Source: Mycobacteriales bacterium (GTDB lineage: Bacteria > Actinomycetota > Actinomycetes > Mycobacteriales > QHCD01). From it: 39,964 bases of DNA. Position numbers and translations under genes: made by a program. This document shows positions 18,793-29,017 of this stretch, piece after piece. Position 1 is the stretch's first letter. Each line of letters begins with the position of its first letter. The DNA is taken from NCBI GenBank assembly GCA_036497565.1, contig DASXJE010000067.1, forward strand, positions 1-39,964, given 5' to 3'. The notes under the pieces are model-generated. The model saw nothing but the letters and a program-made list of their open reading frames with translations. It was not told where the DNA came from and did no database searches.

Positions 18793-20172
18793 CTAACGAC
18801 GAGCGGTGTCGGCCACGACGCCGGCGGCCTTGCGCGCCGCGACCAGTACCGGATCCCAGACCGGCGCGAACGGCGGCGCGTAGGACAGGTCCATGCCGAT
18901 GATCTGGTCGACGGTCATGGAGTTCCACAGCGCCGCGGCCAGCACGTCGATCCGCTTCGCGGCGCCGTCGCGTCCGACGATCTGCGCCCCGAGCAGCCGG
19001 CCCGAGCCCGGCTCCGCGATGACCTTGGTGGTGATCGCCTCGGCTCCGGGGAAGTAGCCTGCCCGCGTCGTCGATTCGATGGTCGCGCTGACGGCGGGGA
19101 ACCCGGCGTCGTCGGCCTCCCGGCTGGACAGTCCGGTCCGGGCGATCTCCAGGTCGCAGACCTTCGTGACCGCCGTACCCAGGACGCCGGGAAACGTCGC
19201 GTCACCGCCGCCGATGTTGATGCCGGCGACCCGGCCCTGCTTGTTGGCGTGGGTGCCGAGCGCGACGTGCACGGGCCGCCGGCTGACGAGATGACGGCTC
19301 TCCACGCAGTCGCCGACCGCCCAGACACCCTGGTGCGCGGGCGATTGCATCCGGGTGTCCGTGACGATGCCGCCGGTCGGCCCGCACGCGATGCCGGCGG
19401 CGCGGGCGAGCTCGGAGTTGGGCCGGGTGCCCAGCCCGAGGATCACGAGGTCAGCCGGCAGCGTCGCCGCCTCGGTGACGACGGCGCCGACCCGGGAGTC
19501 GCCGTCGATGCCGCGCACCGGGTCCTCGAGCCGCACCTCGATCCCCATGCCGCGCATGGCGTCGGTGATCAGCCCACCCACATCGGGATCGAGCGTGGCC
19601 ATCGGTGCCGGACCGGCCTCCACCACGGTGACCTCGAGGCCGCGGCGTACCAGCGCCTCGGCCATCTCCAGACCGATGTAGCCCGCGCCGACCACGACGG
19701 CTCGGCGCGGTCGGGATTCGAGCGCCGCGAGCACGGCCGCTCCGTCGTCCAGCGTCTGCACGCCGTAGACACCGTCGAGATCGATGCCCGGCAGGTCCGG
19801 CCGCGTCGGCAGGGCGCCGGTGGCCACCACGAGCTGGTCGAATGACAGCCGGCGATCGGAGCCGTCACCGAGATCGCGCACGACCACCTCGCGCCGGTCG
19901 AGATCGATGTCGGTCGCCTCGTGGCGGATCCGTACGTCGATGTCCTGCTTCTCGCGGAATTCCCTCGGCTTACGAGCGACGAGCGCGTCCACCGGCGACA
20001 CGTCACCGGCGATCAGGTAGGGAATGCCGCAGGCGGAGTAGGACGTGTAACTCCCCCGCTCGACCGCGATGATCTCCAGGTCGCCGGGTCCGCGCAGGCG
20101 GCGGGCCTGCGACGCCGTCGACATACCGCCCGCATCGCCGCCGACGACGACCAGCCGCTCCCGAGCGCCCAT
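18793..20172 (-). CDS. CoA-disulfide reductase / NADH oxidase-like FAD oxidoreductase
   Basis: This is a predicted FAD- and NAD(P)H-dependent reductase of the single-cysteine pyridine nucleotide-disulfide group, 459 residues. FAD motif: LVVVGGDAGGMSTASQARR. The redox-active cysteine is Cys48 in SYSACGIPYLIAG, as in CoA-disulfide reductase and NADH oxidase. NAD(P) motif: VVVGAGYIGLEMAEALVRRG. A second FAD segment, GVWAVGDCVE, and a C-terminal dimerisation domain ending in DLSYAPPFAPVWDPV are complete. ATG 20172 fits MGARERLVVVGG; an upstream extension is unlikely. CoA-disulfide, peroxide and oxygen are all possible substrates. Confidence 0.9.
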   Translation of the reverse strand: MGARERLVVVGGDAGGMSTASQARRLRGPGDLEIIAVERGSYTSYSACGIPYLIAGDVSPVDALVARKPREFREKQDIDVRIRHEATDIDLDRREVVVRDLGDGSDRRLSFDQLVVATGALPTRPDLPGIDLDGVYGVQTLDDGAAVLAALESRPRRAVVVGAGYIGLEMAEALVRRGLEVTVVEAGPAPMATLDPDVGGLITDAMRGMGIEVRLEDPVRGIDGDSRVGAVVTEAATLPADLVILGLGTRPNSELARAAGIACGPTGGIVTDTRMQSPAHQGVWAVGDCVESRHLVSRRPVHVALGTHANKQGRVAGINIGGGDATFPGVLGTAVTKVCDLEIARTGLSSREADDAGFPAVSATIESTTRAGYFPGAEAITTKVIAEPGSGRLLGAQIVGRDGAAKRIDVLAAALWNSMTVDQIIGMDLSYAPPFAPVWDPVLVAARKAAGVVADTARR

Positions 20173-20231
20173 CGACACAGCCTGGCACAGATCCACTACC
20201 GGACCGCACCGCCCTCTCCCCGGCCTGCTTT

Positions 20232-20289
20232 CCATGATCGTGATCGGATTCGTTCGGCGTTTCGCGGCTTCTTCCGATCACGATCATGG
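20232..20289. repeat. Perfect 17-bp inverted repeat in a divergent promoter region
   Basis: Arm CCATGATCGTGATCGGA (20232-20248) is exactly complementary to 20273-20289, with a 24-base GC-rich loop. Neighbouring genes start on either side (20172 minus, 20350 plus), so it is not placed as a terminator. It may be a dispersed palindromic (REP-like) element, or a site affecting both promoters. The rest of the 177-bp gap shows no clear promoter boxes. Confidence 0.6.
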
Positions 20290-20349
20290 GGTGGAGGGTC
20301 CGGTGAGGGAGGGCCCGCGCGGGGGTAGGCCGCAGGTAGCCTTGGCCTC

Positions 20350-21030
20350 GTGACGACTCTCGCCGCCTCGCCGCTGAGCCCGACCTATCTGATCGATACC
20401 TTCGGTCTGGTCGGGCTGCTGGTCATCCTGTTCGCCGAGTGCGGCCTGCTGGTCGGCTTCTTCCTGCCGGGTGACACGTTGCTGTTCAGCGCCGGCCTGC
20501 TCGTGTCCAACAACATCTTCCATGTGCCGCTGTGGTCGCTGCTCGTTCTCACACCGATCGCGGCGATCGCCGGCAACCTGGTCGGCTACTGGATCGGATA
20601 CCGCGCCGGACCGCCGATCTTCGACCGGCCGGATTCCCGGCTGTTCAAGCGGGAACACGTCGACCGGGCGCACCGATTCTTCGACAAGTACGGGCCGGCG
20701 ACGGTGCTCCTCGCACGCTTCGTGCCGGTCGTGCGCACCTTCGTCACCGTGATCGCCGGTGCCAGCCGGATGCGCTTCTCCACCTACGCCTTCTTCAGCA
20801 TCATCGGCGGCGTGCTGTGGGCGTCGGGTGTCACCCTCGCGGGCTACTACCTCGGCACGATCCGGATCATCCGCGACAACGTCGACCTCATCCTGATCCT
20901 CGGCGTCCTCTGTGCCGTCGTCATCTCGCTCTTCCCGATCGGCGCCAAGATGGTCAGCAACCGGCGGGAGAAGGCCGTGGCCCGCGCGGCCGCCGCCGAC
21001 GAGTCGGCCGCGGCGGTCGAGTCGGAGTAG
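20350..21030 (+). CDS. DedA family membrane protein
   Basis: This 226-residue integral membrane protein is of the DedA/SNARE-associated superfamily, linked in other bacteria to undecaprenyl-phosphate or phospholipid translocation and membrane homeostasis. Seen are the acidic re-entrant motif LFAECGLLVGFFLPGDTLLF, the central GNLVGYWIGYRAG, the basic motif LLARFVPVVRTFVTVIAG, and a last hydrophobic pair at about 145-200. GTG 20350 is used as the start. It is convergent with hutH, only 3 bp between stops. Confidence 0.93.
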   Translation: MTTLAASPLSPTYLIDTFGLVGLLVILFAECGLLVGFFLPGDTLLFSAGLLVSNNIFHVPLWSLLVLTPIAAIAGNLVGYWIGYRAGPPIFDRPDSRLFKREHVDRAHRFFDKYGPATVLLARFVPVVRTFVTVIAGASRMRFSTYAFFSIIGGVLWASGVTLAGYYLGTIRIIRDNVDLILILGVLCAVVISLFPIGAKMVSNRREKAVARAAAADESAAAVESE

Positions 21031-21033
21031 CCC

Positions 21034-22572
21034 TCAGCCCAGCGGCCCGGCGGCGGCCTCGACCTCAGCCCGCAGCTGCGTGCCGACGAGTTCGGCCCGC
21101 ACGGCCTCCAGCATCGGCGCGACGTAACGGTCCGGTCCGGGCGCACCGGCGTACGGCGTGATCCGGCGCAGCACCACCTGCCCGGCCGGTCCCGGCGTCA
21201 ACGGGGCGCGCAACTGCAGGCCGCGGGCGGCCGTGAGCAGCTCGACGGACAGGATGTCCGCGAGATTGTCGAGCACCGTCCGCAGCTTGCACGCCGCCGA
21301 CCACCCCATCGACACGTGGTCCTCCTGCATTCCGGAGGTCGGCAGCGAGTCGACCGATGCGGGTGCAGCCAACCGACGATTGTCGGCGACCACCCCGGCG
21401 GCGGTGTACTGCGCGATCATCAGCCCCGAGTTGACCCCCGGGTCGGGCGCGAGGAATGCCGGCAGCCCGCGGGACCGGACCAGGTCGAGCAACCGGTCGA
21501 CCCGGCGCTCGGCGATCGACCCGACCTCGGCCGCGGCGATCGCGAGGTAGTCGGCGGCGAAGCCGAGCGGTGCACCGTGGAAGTTGCCGGTCGTCTCCAC
21601 CCGCCCGTCCGGCAGCACCACCGGATTGTCCACAATGGACACCAACTCCCGGCCGGCGACCTGCTCGGCGAAGGTCAGCGTGTCGCGGGCGGCGCCGGCG
21701 ACCTGCGGCGCGCACCGCATGGAGTAGGCGTCCTGCACCGCGTGTTCCATGTTGTCGCGGTGCGAGGCCATGATGGCCGAGCCCTGCAGCAGCCGGTGGA
21801 TGTTGGCCGCGCTGACCGCCTGGCCGGGGTGCGGCCGGATCTCGTGCAGCTCGCGGGCGAAGGGCCGGTCACTGCCGAGCATCGCCTCGATCGCGAGCGC
21901 GCCGGTGAGATCAGCCATGGTGAAGAGGTGCCGCGCATCGGCGATCGCGAGCAGGAGCATGCCGAGCATCCCGTCGGTGCCGTTGATGAGCGCCAGCCCC
22001 TCCTTGCTGGCCAGGACGATCGGCGTCAGCCCTGCGGTGGCCAGCGCCTCAGCGGCGTCGACCCGCGCACCGTCCCGCCCCAGCACCCATCCTTCGCCGA
22101 GCAGCACCAGGGCGCAGTGCGCAAGCGGCGCCAGATCCCCGCTGGCGCCGAGCGATCCGTGCTCGGGCACCCACGGCGTCACGTCGGCGTCGAGCAGGTC
22201 GACCAGGCCCTGCACGATCTGCGGTCGTACGCCGGAGCGACCCATCGCCAACGAGCGGGCCCGCAGCAGCAGCATCGCCCGCACGACCTCGCGGGGCATC
22301 GGAGCTCCCATGCCCGCGGCGTGCGACCGGATCAGCGAATGTTGGAGCTCGGTCCGCCGCTCACGCGGGATCCGGGTGCTCGCCAGCGCACCGAAGCCGG
22401 TCGAGACGCCGTAGACGGCGCGGTCGCTGTATTCGATCTCGTCGACGATGGCCCGGCTCGTCGTGATCGCCTCCAGCGCGGCGGGCGACAACTCGACCCG
22501 AGCGTCCGCACGGGCGACCGCGATCACGTCGGCGGGCGTCACTCCGTCGGGTCCGACGACAACGGTCTTCAT
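21034..22572 (-). CDS. hutH: Histidine ammonia-lyase
   Basis: HutH deaminates L-histidine to trans-urocanate, the first step of histidine degradation. The 512-residue protein is full length. The internal Ala143-Ser144-Gly145 in [15 protein letters not shown] forms the MIO electrophile. The active-site tyrosine region [12 protein letters not shown] and [16 protein letters not shown] match the family. The ATG at 22572 overlaps the hutI stop by 4 bp. It is the last gene of the five-gene hut operon, although its product acts first. Confidence 0.96.
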   Translation of the reverse strand: MKTVVVGPDGVTPADVIAVARADARVELSPAALEAITTSRAIVDEIEYSDRAVYGVSTGFGALASTRIPRERRTELQHSLIRSHAAGMGAPMPREVVRAMLLLRARSLAMGRSGVRPQIVQGLVDLLDADVTPWVPEHGSLGASGDLAPLAHCALVLLGEGWVLGRDGARVDAAEALATAGLTPIVLASKEGLALINGTDGMLGMLLLAIADARHLFTMADLTGALAIEAMLGSDRPFARELHEIRPHPGQAVSAANIHRLLQGSAIMASHRDNMEHAVQDAYSMRCAPQVAGAARDTLTFAEQVAGRELVSIVDNPVVLPDGRVETTGNFHGAPLGFAADYLAIAAAEVGSIAERRVDRLLDLVRSRGLPAFLAPDPGVNSGLMIAQYTAAGVVADNRRLAAPASVDSLPTSGMQEDHVSMGWSAACKLRTVLDNLADILSVELLTAARGLQLRAPLTPGPAGQVVLRRITPYAGAPGPDRYVAPMLEAVRAELVGTQLRAEVEAAAGPLG

Positions 22573-23747
22573 CTACTCTCCTTCACCACCGCACCACCCT
22601 GTACGACCGTCGACACGAGCGGAACACCCGGCCGGTAGGCGAGATGCACGTAGGACGGCGCTTCCAAGACTGCCAGGTCGGCCCGAAGCCCGGTGGCCAG
22701 CCGGCCGATGTCATTCCGCCGCAGCGCCTGCGCGCCGCCGGCGGTCGCGGCGTAGAGCGCCTCGGCCGGCGTCATCCCCATCTCGCGGACGGCAAGGGCG
22801 ATGCAGAACGGCATGCTCGTGGTGAAGGACGACCCCGGGTTGCAGTCGGTCGCGATCGCCACCTGCGCTCCGACGTCGAGCAGCCGGCGTGCGTCGGGCG
22901 AGGTGGCCCGGGTGCAGAATTCCGCGGAGGGCAGCAGCGTCGCGACGGTGTTCGAGCCGGCCAACAGACCGACGTCGGCGTCGGTGAGATGGCTGCAGTG
23001 ATCTGCTGACGCGGCGTCGTACTCGACCGCGATCTGGACACCGGGCCCGGGGTGCAGCTGATTGACGTGCAGCCGAGGCGTCAGCCCGCGCGCGACACCG
23101 GCGTCGAGCACGGTGCGGGTGGCGTCCGCGTCGAACGCACCCTGCTCGCAGAAGACGTCGATCCACCGGGCGTACGGCGCACATGCGTCCAGCATCGGTC
23201 CGCACACCAGCGCCACGTAGGCATCCGGGTCTTCTTTGTATTCCGGTGGAACGACGTGGGCGCCGAGGAAGGTCGTCTCGGTAGTGGCCTCACCGGCGAT
23301 CCGCAACGAGCGCGCCTCGTCTTCCACCGTGAGGCCGTATCCGCTCTTGCACTCGATCGTCGTCGTCCCCTGTCGCCGCGCCTCGGTGACCAGGCTGATG
23401 AGGGTTTCGCGCAACGACTCGTCGCTCGCCGCTCTCGTCGCCTCGACGGTCTTGGTGATTCCGCCTGCAGCGTAAGGGGTTCCGGCCATCCGCGCGGCGA
23501 ACTCCTCCGCCCGGTCGCCGGCGAAGACCAAGTGGTCGTGCGAGTCGACGAAGCCGGGGATGACCGCACGGCCGGCGACGTCGAGTCGGGAGTCGGCCGC
23601 CGGCGCCTCGTCCGGTACGCCGATCCACGCGACGAGACCGCCGTCGATGGCGAGTGCGACGTCGTGCCGGACGCCGAGCGCGCCCGCGCCGACCGCCGGG
23701 TCGTTGGTGACCAGCTCCCCGATGCCGGTGACGAGTAACGAGCTCAC
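22569..23747 (-). CDS. hutI: Imidazolonepropionase
   Basis: HutI opens 4-imidazolone-5-propionate to N-formimidoyl-L-glutamate, the third step of histidine degradation. The 392-residue amidohydrolase-superfamily protein has the metal site [17 protein letters not shown] near 67-83. It also has [26 protein letters not shown] and the later [11 protein letters not shown], all specific to this family. GTG 23747 overlaps the hutF stop (GTGA), and its own stop overlaps hutH, so all three are translationally coupled. Confidence 0.95.
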   Translation of the reverse strand: MSSLLVTGIGELVTNDPAVGAGALGVRHDVALAIDGGLVAWIGVPDEAPAADSRLDVAGRAVIPGFVDSHDHLVFAGDRAEEFAARMAGTPYAAGGITKTVEATRAASDESLRETLISLVTEARRQGTTTIECKSGYGLTVEDEARSLRIAGEATTETTFLGAHVVPPEYKEDPDAYVALVCGPMLDACAPYARWIDVFCEQGAFDADATRTVLDAGVARGLTPRLHVNQLHPGPGVQIAVEYDAASADHCSHLTDADVGLLAGSNTVATLLPSAEFCTRATSPDARRLLDVGAQVAIATDCNPGSSFTTSMPFCIALAVREMGMTPAEALYAATAGGAQALRRNDIGRLATGLRADLAVLEAPSYVHLAYRPGVPLVSTVVQGGAVVKESR

Positions 23748-25081
23748 GTGGTCACCCTTCCGATCGCCCGGCGCAGCTCACCGGGCACGTCGTCGACGAG
23801 CAGATGGACCCCGTCGCGGACGACCTCGCGGCCACCGACCATGACCTGCCGTACGTCGGCGGCCGTGCCGGCGTAGACCACGCCGTCGAGCGCAGTCGAG
23901 TCGTCGGCGCCGATCCCGGCGAGCCGTACGCCGTCGAGGTCGACGGTGACCAGGTCGGCCGGTGCACCCGGCGCGATCCGGCCGGCCCCCGGCCAGCCGA
24001 GCGCGGCGTGCCCGGTCGCGGTGGCGGCATCGAGCAGGGCGGCCGAGGTGAAGTTGCCGCGGATCTCCGAGCGCAGCCGCTCGTCCAACTCGATCGAGCG
24101 TGCCTCGATCAACGGATCGATCATGGCGTGGCTGTCGCTGCCCACCGACAGCGGGCAGCCGGCGTCGGCGAGTGCGCGGGCCGGTGCGATCCCGTCGGCG
24201 AGGTCGCGTTCGGTCGTGGGGCACAGGCAGATCCCGGCGCCGCTGTCGCCGAGGAGTTCGATGTCGTCGCGGCGTAGGTGGACGGCGTGCACGGCGACGG
24301 TGCGCGGCCCGAGCGCCCCCGCGTCGGCGAGCAGTCGGGTCGGCGTCTTGCCGTAGGCGTGATCGCAGGCGTCGTTCTCGCCTCGCTGCTCCGACAGGTG
24401 CACGTGCAGCGGCCAGCCCTGCTCGCCCGCCCACCGGGACACCGTGGGGATCTGCCCGGCCGGCACCGCGCGCACGGAGTGCACGGCCGCGCCCACCTTC
24501 GCGTGGCGGCCGACGGGCCGGAAGGCCGCGACCCGGCGCATCCAGCCGTCGGCGTCGCCGTCCCCGAAACCCCGCTGGACGCCGGACAGGGGTTCACCGA
24601 TCCCGCCGGTGAGGTAGCAGGTGTCGAGCAGCGTGATCCGGATACCGGCCTCGTCGGCCGCCTGCGCCAGCGCCGCGGACATCGCGTTGGCGTCGTCGTA
24701 CGGCGTGCCGTCCGGCCGATGGTGCAGGTAGTGGAACTCGCCCACGCAGCAGATCCCGGCGAGCGCCATCTCGGCGTAGACGGCCCTGGCGAGGGTGAGG
24801 TAGCTGTCCGGGTCGAGCCGCTCGGCGACGGCGTACATCTTCTCGCGCCAGGTCCAGAAGGTGCTGGTGCCGTCGTGCGTGCGGCCGCGCAGTGCGCGGT
24901 GGAATGCGTGCGAGTGGGTGTTGGCGAACCCCGGCAGGGTCAGGCCGGTGAGCCGTTCGGCGTCGGGCGGGGCGGGGGCGTCACGGGTGACCGCGGTGAT
25001 TCCGCCGTCGTCGATGTCGATGAGTACGTCGGCCGCCACCCGGCCGTCGAGGACCGCGAGCTGGGCGTGCCGGCGGATCAT
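23744..25081 (-). CDS. hutF: Formimidoylglutamate deiminase
   Basis: HutF deaminates N-formimidoyl-L-glutamate to N-formyl-L-glutamate and ammonia, the HutF branch of histidine degradation. The 445-residue amidohydrolase has the metal ligands in [13 protein letters not shown], substrate and metal residues in [29 protein letters not shown] and [13 protein letters not shown], and a beta-sandwich domain formed by both ends. ATG 25081 overlaps the M20 amidohydrolase stop (ATGA). Its presence implies the five-step pathway via N-formylglutamate, which needs a deformylase; no HutG is present, but the M20 gene upstream may fill that role. Confidence 0.95.
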   Translation of the reverse strand: MIRRHAQLAVLDGRVAADVLIDIDDGGITAVTRDAPAPPDAERLTGLTLPGFANTHSHAFHRALRGRTHDGTSTFWTWREKMYAVAERLDPDSYLTLARAVYAEMALAGICCVGEFHYLHHRPDGTPYDDANAMSAALAQAADEAGIRITLLDTCYLTGGIGEPLSGVQRGFGDGDADGWMRRVAAFRPVGRHAKVGAAVHSVRAVPAGQIPTVSRWAGEQGWPLHVHLSEQRGENDACDHAYGKTPTRLLADAGALGPRTVAVHAVHLRRDDIELLGDSGAGICLCPTTERDLADGIAPARALADAGCPLSVGSDSHAMIDPLIEARSIELDERLRSEIRGNFTSAALLDAATATGHAALGWPGAGRIAPGAPADLVTVDLDGVRLAGIGADDSTALDGVVYAGTAADVRQVMVGGREVVRDGVHLLVDDVPGELRRAIGRVTT

Positions 25082-26283
25082 CGGAACGCCAGCTCCTCGA
25101 GCACCGCGGCGAGAGCCTCCACGCCGGCGAGGCAGTCGGCCTCGGTCGCATGCTCGGCCGGCGAGTGGGAGACACCGGTCGGGTTGCGGACGAAAAGCAT
25201 CGCCGTGGGGATCCCGGCTTCGGCGAGTACGCCGGCATCGTGGCCGGCCGCGGTCGGCAGCACCGGGGCGTCGGGCAGCACCCGGCGGACCGTGTCGGTC
25301 GTCGTACCGGCGAAGGACACGGCGGGGCTGGCCGACTCTGCGACGACCCGGACCGAGGTGCCGTCCGCACCGGCACGGGCGACGGTGTGCTCGGTGAGCC
25401 GGTCGATGAGCCGGGTCAAGGTCGGCTGGTCCGGGGCGCGGGCGTCGAGCCAGGCGCGCACCCGGGACGGGATGGCGTTGGTGCCGTTGGGCTCGACGAG
25501 GATCCGGCCGACGGTCGCGACGGCTCCGGTCTGTTCCGCCGTCGTGCGCGCACACAGCACGGTCGCCGCGGCGGTGAGCATCGGATCGCTGCGGTCCTCG
25601 AGCCGGGTGGTGCCGGCGTGATCCGGGCGGCCGGTGATGTCGACGAGCCAGCGTCCGTGCGGCCAGATCTCCGCGCCGACGCCGACCGGCGCGTCGAGGT
25701 CGACCAGGCCGCGGCCTTGCTCGATGTGCAGTTCGACGTACGCCGTGACCTCGTCCAGCAGGCCGGACCGGCCGAGATCGGGCTCGTCGCCGGCCGACGC
25801 CATCGCCTCCACCAGACCGACCCCGTCGGCGGCGCGGAGACCCGCCGCCCGCTCCGGAGTCAGCAGCCCGGTGAGCAGCCGGGAGCCGAGGCACGCCGTA
25901 CCGAATCGGCCGCCCTCCTCTTCGGCGAAGACCGCCACACCGACCGGGCGGACCGGGGCGAGTCCGCGCCCGCGCAGGACGTCGATCGCGGCGAGCCCGG
26001 ACACGACGCCCAGCGGGCCGTCGAAGGCGCCGCCTTGCGGCACCGAGTCGAGATGGCTCCCGGTGACGACACCACCGGCCCGTGCCTGCGGCTCCGGCCG
26101 CCACCAGGCGACGTCGTTACCGTTGCCGTCGGACTCGAGGACGAGGTCCCGCCGGGCCGCCTCCGTCTGGAACCACGCCCGGGCTGCCCGCTCGGCCGGC
26201 GTCCAGGCGAAGCGCAGGTATCCGCCGGAGGTGGGGTCGCGCCCGATCGGGGCCAGCTCCGCCCACATCGACGCGAACGTCAC
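25078..26283 (-). CDS. M20 family amidohydrolase (allantoate amidohydrolase / N-carbamoyl-amino-acid hydrolase-like) in the hut operon
   Basis: This is a dinuclear-metal hydrolase of the AllC/carbamoylase group, about 401 residues. Metal ligands are visible: His77 in TGSHLDSVP, Asp88 in GGAFDGPLG, the catalytic Glu pair in FAEEEGGRFG (121-122), and a later HIEQG. The end TAAGHDAGVLAEAG and GVSHSPAEH completes the domain. The reading frame upstream overlaps hutU, so the start is taken at GTG 26283; ATG 26268 is the alternative. It sits between hutU and hutF with a 4-bp overlap. From this context it may act as an N-formylglutamate deformylase rather than on allantoate. Confidence 0.88.
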   Translation of the reverse strand: MTFASMWAELAPIGRDPTSGGYLRFAWTPAERAARAWFQTEAARRDLVLESDGNGNDVAWWRPEPQARAGGVVTGSHLDSVPQGGAFDGPLGVVSGLAAIDVLRGRGLAPVRPVGVAVFAEEEGGRFGTACLGSRLLTGLLTPERAAGLRAADGVGLVEAMASAGDEPDLGRSGLLDEVTAYVELHIEQGRGLVDLDAPVGVGAEIWPHGRWLVDITGRPDHAGTTRLEDRSDPMLTAAATVLCARTTAEQTGAVATVGRILVEPNGTNAIPSRVRAWLDARAPDQPTLTRLIDRLTEHTVARAGADGTSVRVVAESASPAVSFAGTTTDTVRRVLPDAPVLPTAAGHDAGVLAEAGIPTAMLFVRNPTGVSHSPAEHATEADCLAGVEALAAVLEELAFR

Positions 26284-26317
26284 GGCCCACCCGCGTCGCG
26301 ACAGCGGCCCGGCCGCA

Positions 26318-27973
26318 TCATGGGCCGGCCATCGGGATGTGCACGCCGCGGGCGCGGGCCACCTCACGCGCGTCGGCGTAACCGGCGTCGGCGTGCCGCA
26401 TGATGCCGGTGCCCGGGTCGTTGGACAGCACCCGCGCGATCTTCTCGCCGGCCAGCGCGGTGCCGTCGGCGACGCACACCTGACCGGCGTGGATCGACCG
26501 GCCGATGCCGACGCCGCCGCCGTGGTGGATCGACACCCAGGACGCCCCGGACGCGACGTTGAGCATCGCGTTGAGCAGCGGCCAGTCGGCGATCGCGTCG
26601 GACCCGTCGGCCATCGCCTCGGTCTCCCGGTACGGCGAGGCGACCGACCCGGTGTCGAGGTGGTCGCGACCGATGACGATCGGCGCGGCCAGTTCGCCCG
26701 AGGCAACCATGTCGTTGAAGCGCACCCCGGCGCGGTCCCGCTCGCCGTAGCCGAGCCAGCAGATCCGGGCCGGCAGCCCCTGGAAGTGCACCTTCTCCTG
26801 GGCGAGCCGGATCCAGCGGGCCAGCGACTCGTTCTCGGGGAAGAGGTCGAGGATCGCCCGGTCGGTGCGCATGATGTCGGCCGGATCGCCGGAGAGCGCG
26901 GCCCAGCGGAACGGGCCCTTCCCCTGGCAGAACAACGGGCGGATGTAGGCCGGCACGAACCCCGGAAAGTCGAACGCCCGGGCGTAGCCGGCGGTCTGGG
27001 CCTCGCCGCGGATCGAGTTGCCGTAGTCGAAGACCTCGGCGCCGGCATCGAGGAAGCCGACCATCGCCTCGACGTGGTGCGCCATCGACTCCCGGGCCCG
27101 GGTGGTGAACCCGGCGGGATCCTCGGCGCGCAGGGCGGGCATATCGGCGAAGGAAACACCCTGCGGCAGATAGCTGAGCGGGTCGTGCGCTGAGGTCTGG
27201 TCGGTCACGACGTCGATCGGCGCGCCCATCTCCAGCAGTTCCGCCACCATGTCCGCGGCGTTGCCCAGCACGCCGATCGAGCGGGCCTGCCGGGCATCTC
27301 GCGCCACCACCGCCCGGCGAAGCGCGTCCGGGAGATCGGCCGCGGACTCGTCGAGGTAGCCGTGCGCGATCCGCCGCGAGATCCGGGACGGGTCGCAGTC
27401 GATGCAGATCGCGACCCCGCCGTTCATCGTGATCGCGAGCGGCTGCGCTCCCCCCATCCCGCCGAGGCCGGCGGTGAGGGTGATGGTGCCGGCGAGGCTT
27501 CCGCCGAACCGCTTCTCCGCGACGGCGGCGAAGGTCTCGTAGGTGCCCTGCAGGATCCCCTGCGTACCGATGTAGATCCACGACCCGGCCGTCATCTGGC
27601 CGTACATCGTGAGCCCGGCCGACTCCAGCCGCCGGAACTCCTCCCAGTTGGCCCAGTCGGGCACCAGGTTGGAGTTGGCGATCAGCACCCGCGGCGCCCA
27701 CTCGTGGGTCCGGGTGATGCCCACCGGCTTGCCCGACTGCACCAGCAGGGTCTCGTCGTCGGCGAGGTCGCGCAGGCTCGCGATGATCGCGTGGTAGGCC
27801 TCCCAGGACCGGGCCGCGCGGCCCGACCCGCCGTAGACCACGAGCTGCTCCGGGTGCTCGGCGACCTCCGGGTCGAGATTGTTCATGAGCATCCGCAGGG
27901 CGGCCTCCTGCTGCCAGCCCCGACACGACAGCGCCGTCCCACGGGGCGCGTGCACCGGTTCGTATGACGCCAT
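26318..27973 (-). CDS. hutU: Urocanate hydratase
   Basis: HutU converts urocanate to imidazolonepropionate using tightly bound NAD, the second step of histidine degradation. The 551-residue protein is full length. Family text includes [19 protein letters not shown], the NAD-fold segment [50 protein letters not shown] and the C-terminal [20 protein letters not shown] 27973 gives [15 protein letters not shown] 27979 two codons upstream is also possible. It is the first gene of the hut operon, divergent from the HAD gene by 82 bp. No hut regulator is visible nearby. Confidence 0.95.
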   Translation of the reverse strand: MASYEPVHAPRGTALSCRGWQQEAALRMLMNNLDPEVAEHPEQLVVYGGSGRAARSWEAYHAIIASLRDLADDETLLVQSGKPVGITRTHEWAPRVLIANSNLVPDWANWEEFRRLESAGLTMYGQMTAGSWIYIGTQGILQGTYETFAAVAEKRFGGSLAGTITLTAGLGGMGGAQPLAITMNGGVAICIDCDPSRISRRIAHGYLDESAADLPDALRRAVVARDARQARSIGVLGNAADMVAELLEMGAPIDVVTDQTSAHDPLSYLPQGVSFADMPALRAEDPAGFTTRARESMAHHVEAMVGFLDAGAEVFDYGNSIRGEAQTAGYARAFDFPGFVPAYIRPLFCQGKGPFRWAALSGDPADIMRTDRAILDLFPENESLARWIRLAQEKVHFQGLPARICWLGYGERDRAGVRFNDMVASGELAAPIVIGRDHLDTGSVASPYRETEAMADGSDAIADWPLLNAMLNVASGASWVSIHHGGGVGIGRSIHAGQVCVADGTALAGEKIARVLSNDPGTGIMRHADAGYADAREVARARGVHIPMAGP

Positions 27974-28055
27974 GATCACGACGCTACCGCCCCACCGGGC
28001 CGGGCAACGGGCGCTCGCGGCGGCCCGGCGTACCCCGCCCTGCGATCATCTGGGC

Positions 28056-28841
28056 ATGAGTGAACGACGGAGCGCCGAATGCTGGCTCACCGACATGGAT
28101 GGCGTCCTGGTCGACGAGGGGCGACCGATCCCCGGGGCGACCGACTTCATCGCGCGGCTCGAGGCGTCGGGCAAGCGCTACCTGGTCCTGACCAACAACT
28201 CGATATACACGCCACGCGACCTGCACGCCCGGCTGCGCGGCGCGGGCATCGACGTACCCGAGCGGGCGATCTACACGTCGGCGCTCGCCACCGCGCAGTT
28301 CCTCGAGAGCCAGCGTCCGGGTGGTACGGCGCACGTGATCGGCGAGGCCGGCCTGACCACGGCGCTGCACGCGATCGGCTATGTCCTGACCGACGTCGCG
28401 CCGGACTACGTCGTACTCGGGGAGACCCGGACCTACAGCTTCCAGGCGATCACCCGGGCGATCCGGCTGATCGACGCCGGGGCGCGCTTCATCGCGACGA
28501 ACCCGGACGCGACCGGACCGTCGGCCGAAGGAGCGTTGCCGGCCACCGGCTCGGTCGCGGCGATGATCACCAAGGCGACCGGGGTCGAGCCGTACTTCGT
28601 CGGGAAGCCCAACCCGCTGATGATGCGCTCCGCGCTGAACACCGTGCAGGGCCACAGCGAGAGCACGGTCATGATCGGCGACCGGATGGACACCGACGTG
28701 ATCTCCGGGATCGAGGCCGGGCTCGAGACCGTGCTGGTGCTGACCGGGGTGACCAGGAAAGCCGACATCGAGCGCTTCCCCTACCGGCCGTCCCGCGTCG
28801 TCGACTCGGTGGCCGACCTGGTCGGCGAACTCGACGCCTGA
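28056..28841 (+). CDS. HAD-superfamily class IIA phosphatase (NagD-like)
   Basis: This is a predicted cytoplasmic phosphatase, 261 residues. HAD motif I is LTDMDGVLV (Asp13 nucleophile, Asp15 general acid), motif II is LVLTNNSI, motif III includes [10 protein letters not shown], and motif IV is [13 protein letters not shown]. The C2-type cap and the layout match NagD / 4-nitrophenylphosphatase-like proteins, whose substrates are sugar or nucleotide phosphates; the real one is not known. ATG 28056 starts [10 protein letters not shown]; the frame upstream is antisense to hutU. It is divergent from hutU and convergent with the SpoU methyltransferase gene. Confidence 0.9.
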   Translation: MSERRSAECWLTDMDGVLVDEGRPIPGATDFIARLEASGKRYLVLTNNSIYTPRDLHARLRGAGIDVPERAIYTSALATAQFLESQRPGGTAHVIGEAGLTTALHAIGYVLTDVAPDYVVLGETRTYSFQAITRAIRLIDAGARFIATNPDATGPSAEGALPATGSVAAMITKATGVEPYFVGKPNPLMMRSALNTVQGHSESTVMIGDRMDTDVISGIEAGLETVLVLTGVTRKADIERFPYRPSRVVDSVADLVGELDA

Positions 28842-28865
28842 CCCCTCCCCCCTCGCCATTCGGCT

Positions 28866-29011
28866 TGACGTCACGTTCAAGCGCTCTATCCGCGTCAACG
28901 TCACGTTGACGCGGAATGGGGGCGGGGCCGGCGTACGAGAAGGCTGTGGTCGACATCGTGCGTGCTACTCGCCGATCTGGGCCGAAGATGCGAGTACGGC
29001 GCACGATGTCG
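28866..29011. repeat. Cluster of palindromes between convergent genes
   Basis: A short palindrome GCTTGA / TCAAGC (about 28863-28882) is followed by a perfect 11-bp hairpin, CCGCGTCAACG / CGTTGACGCGG (28890-28914, loop TCA). Both loops carry CGTCACGT-like text. A longer hairpin follows at 28951-28972 with 28990-29011: 12 bp paired, 3 mismatched, 7 paired, 17-base loop. The region separates the HAD gene (plus) from the SpoU gene (minus), so bidirectional termination is the simplest role. Confidence 0.55.
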
Positions 29012-29017
29012 GGCGGG

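Noticed and set aside
18013-19845. 610-codon plus-strand frame across three minus-strand genes
   Set aside because: It runs through the flavoprotein, DinB and CoA-disulfide-reductase-like genes without any domain similarity; a shadow frame.
25078-26283. Naming the M20 gene allC outright
   Set aside because: The family includes allantoate and N-carbamoyl-amino-acid hydrolases and its operon points to formylglutamate instead, so no symbol was given.
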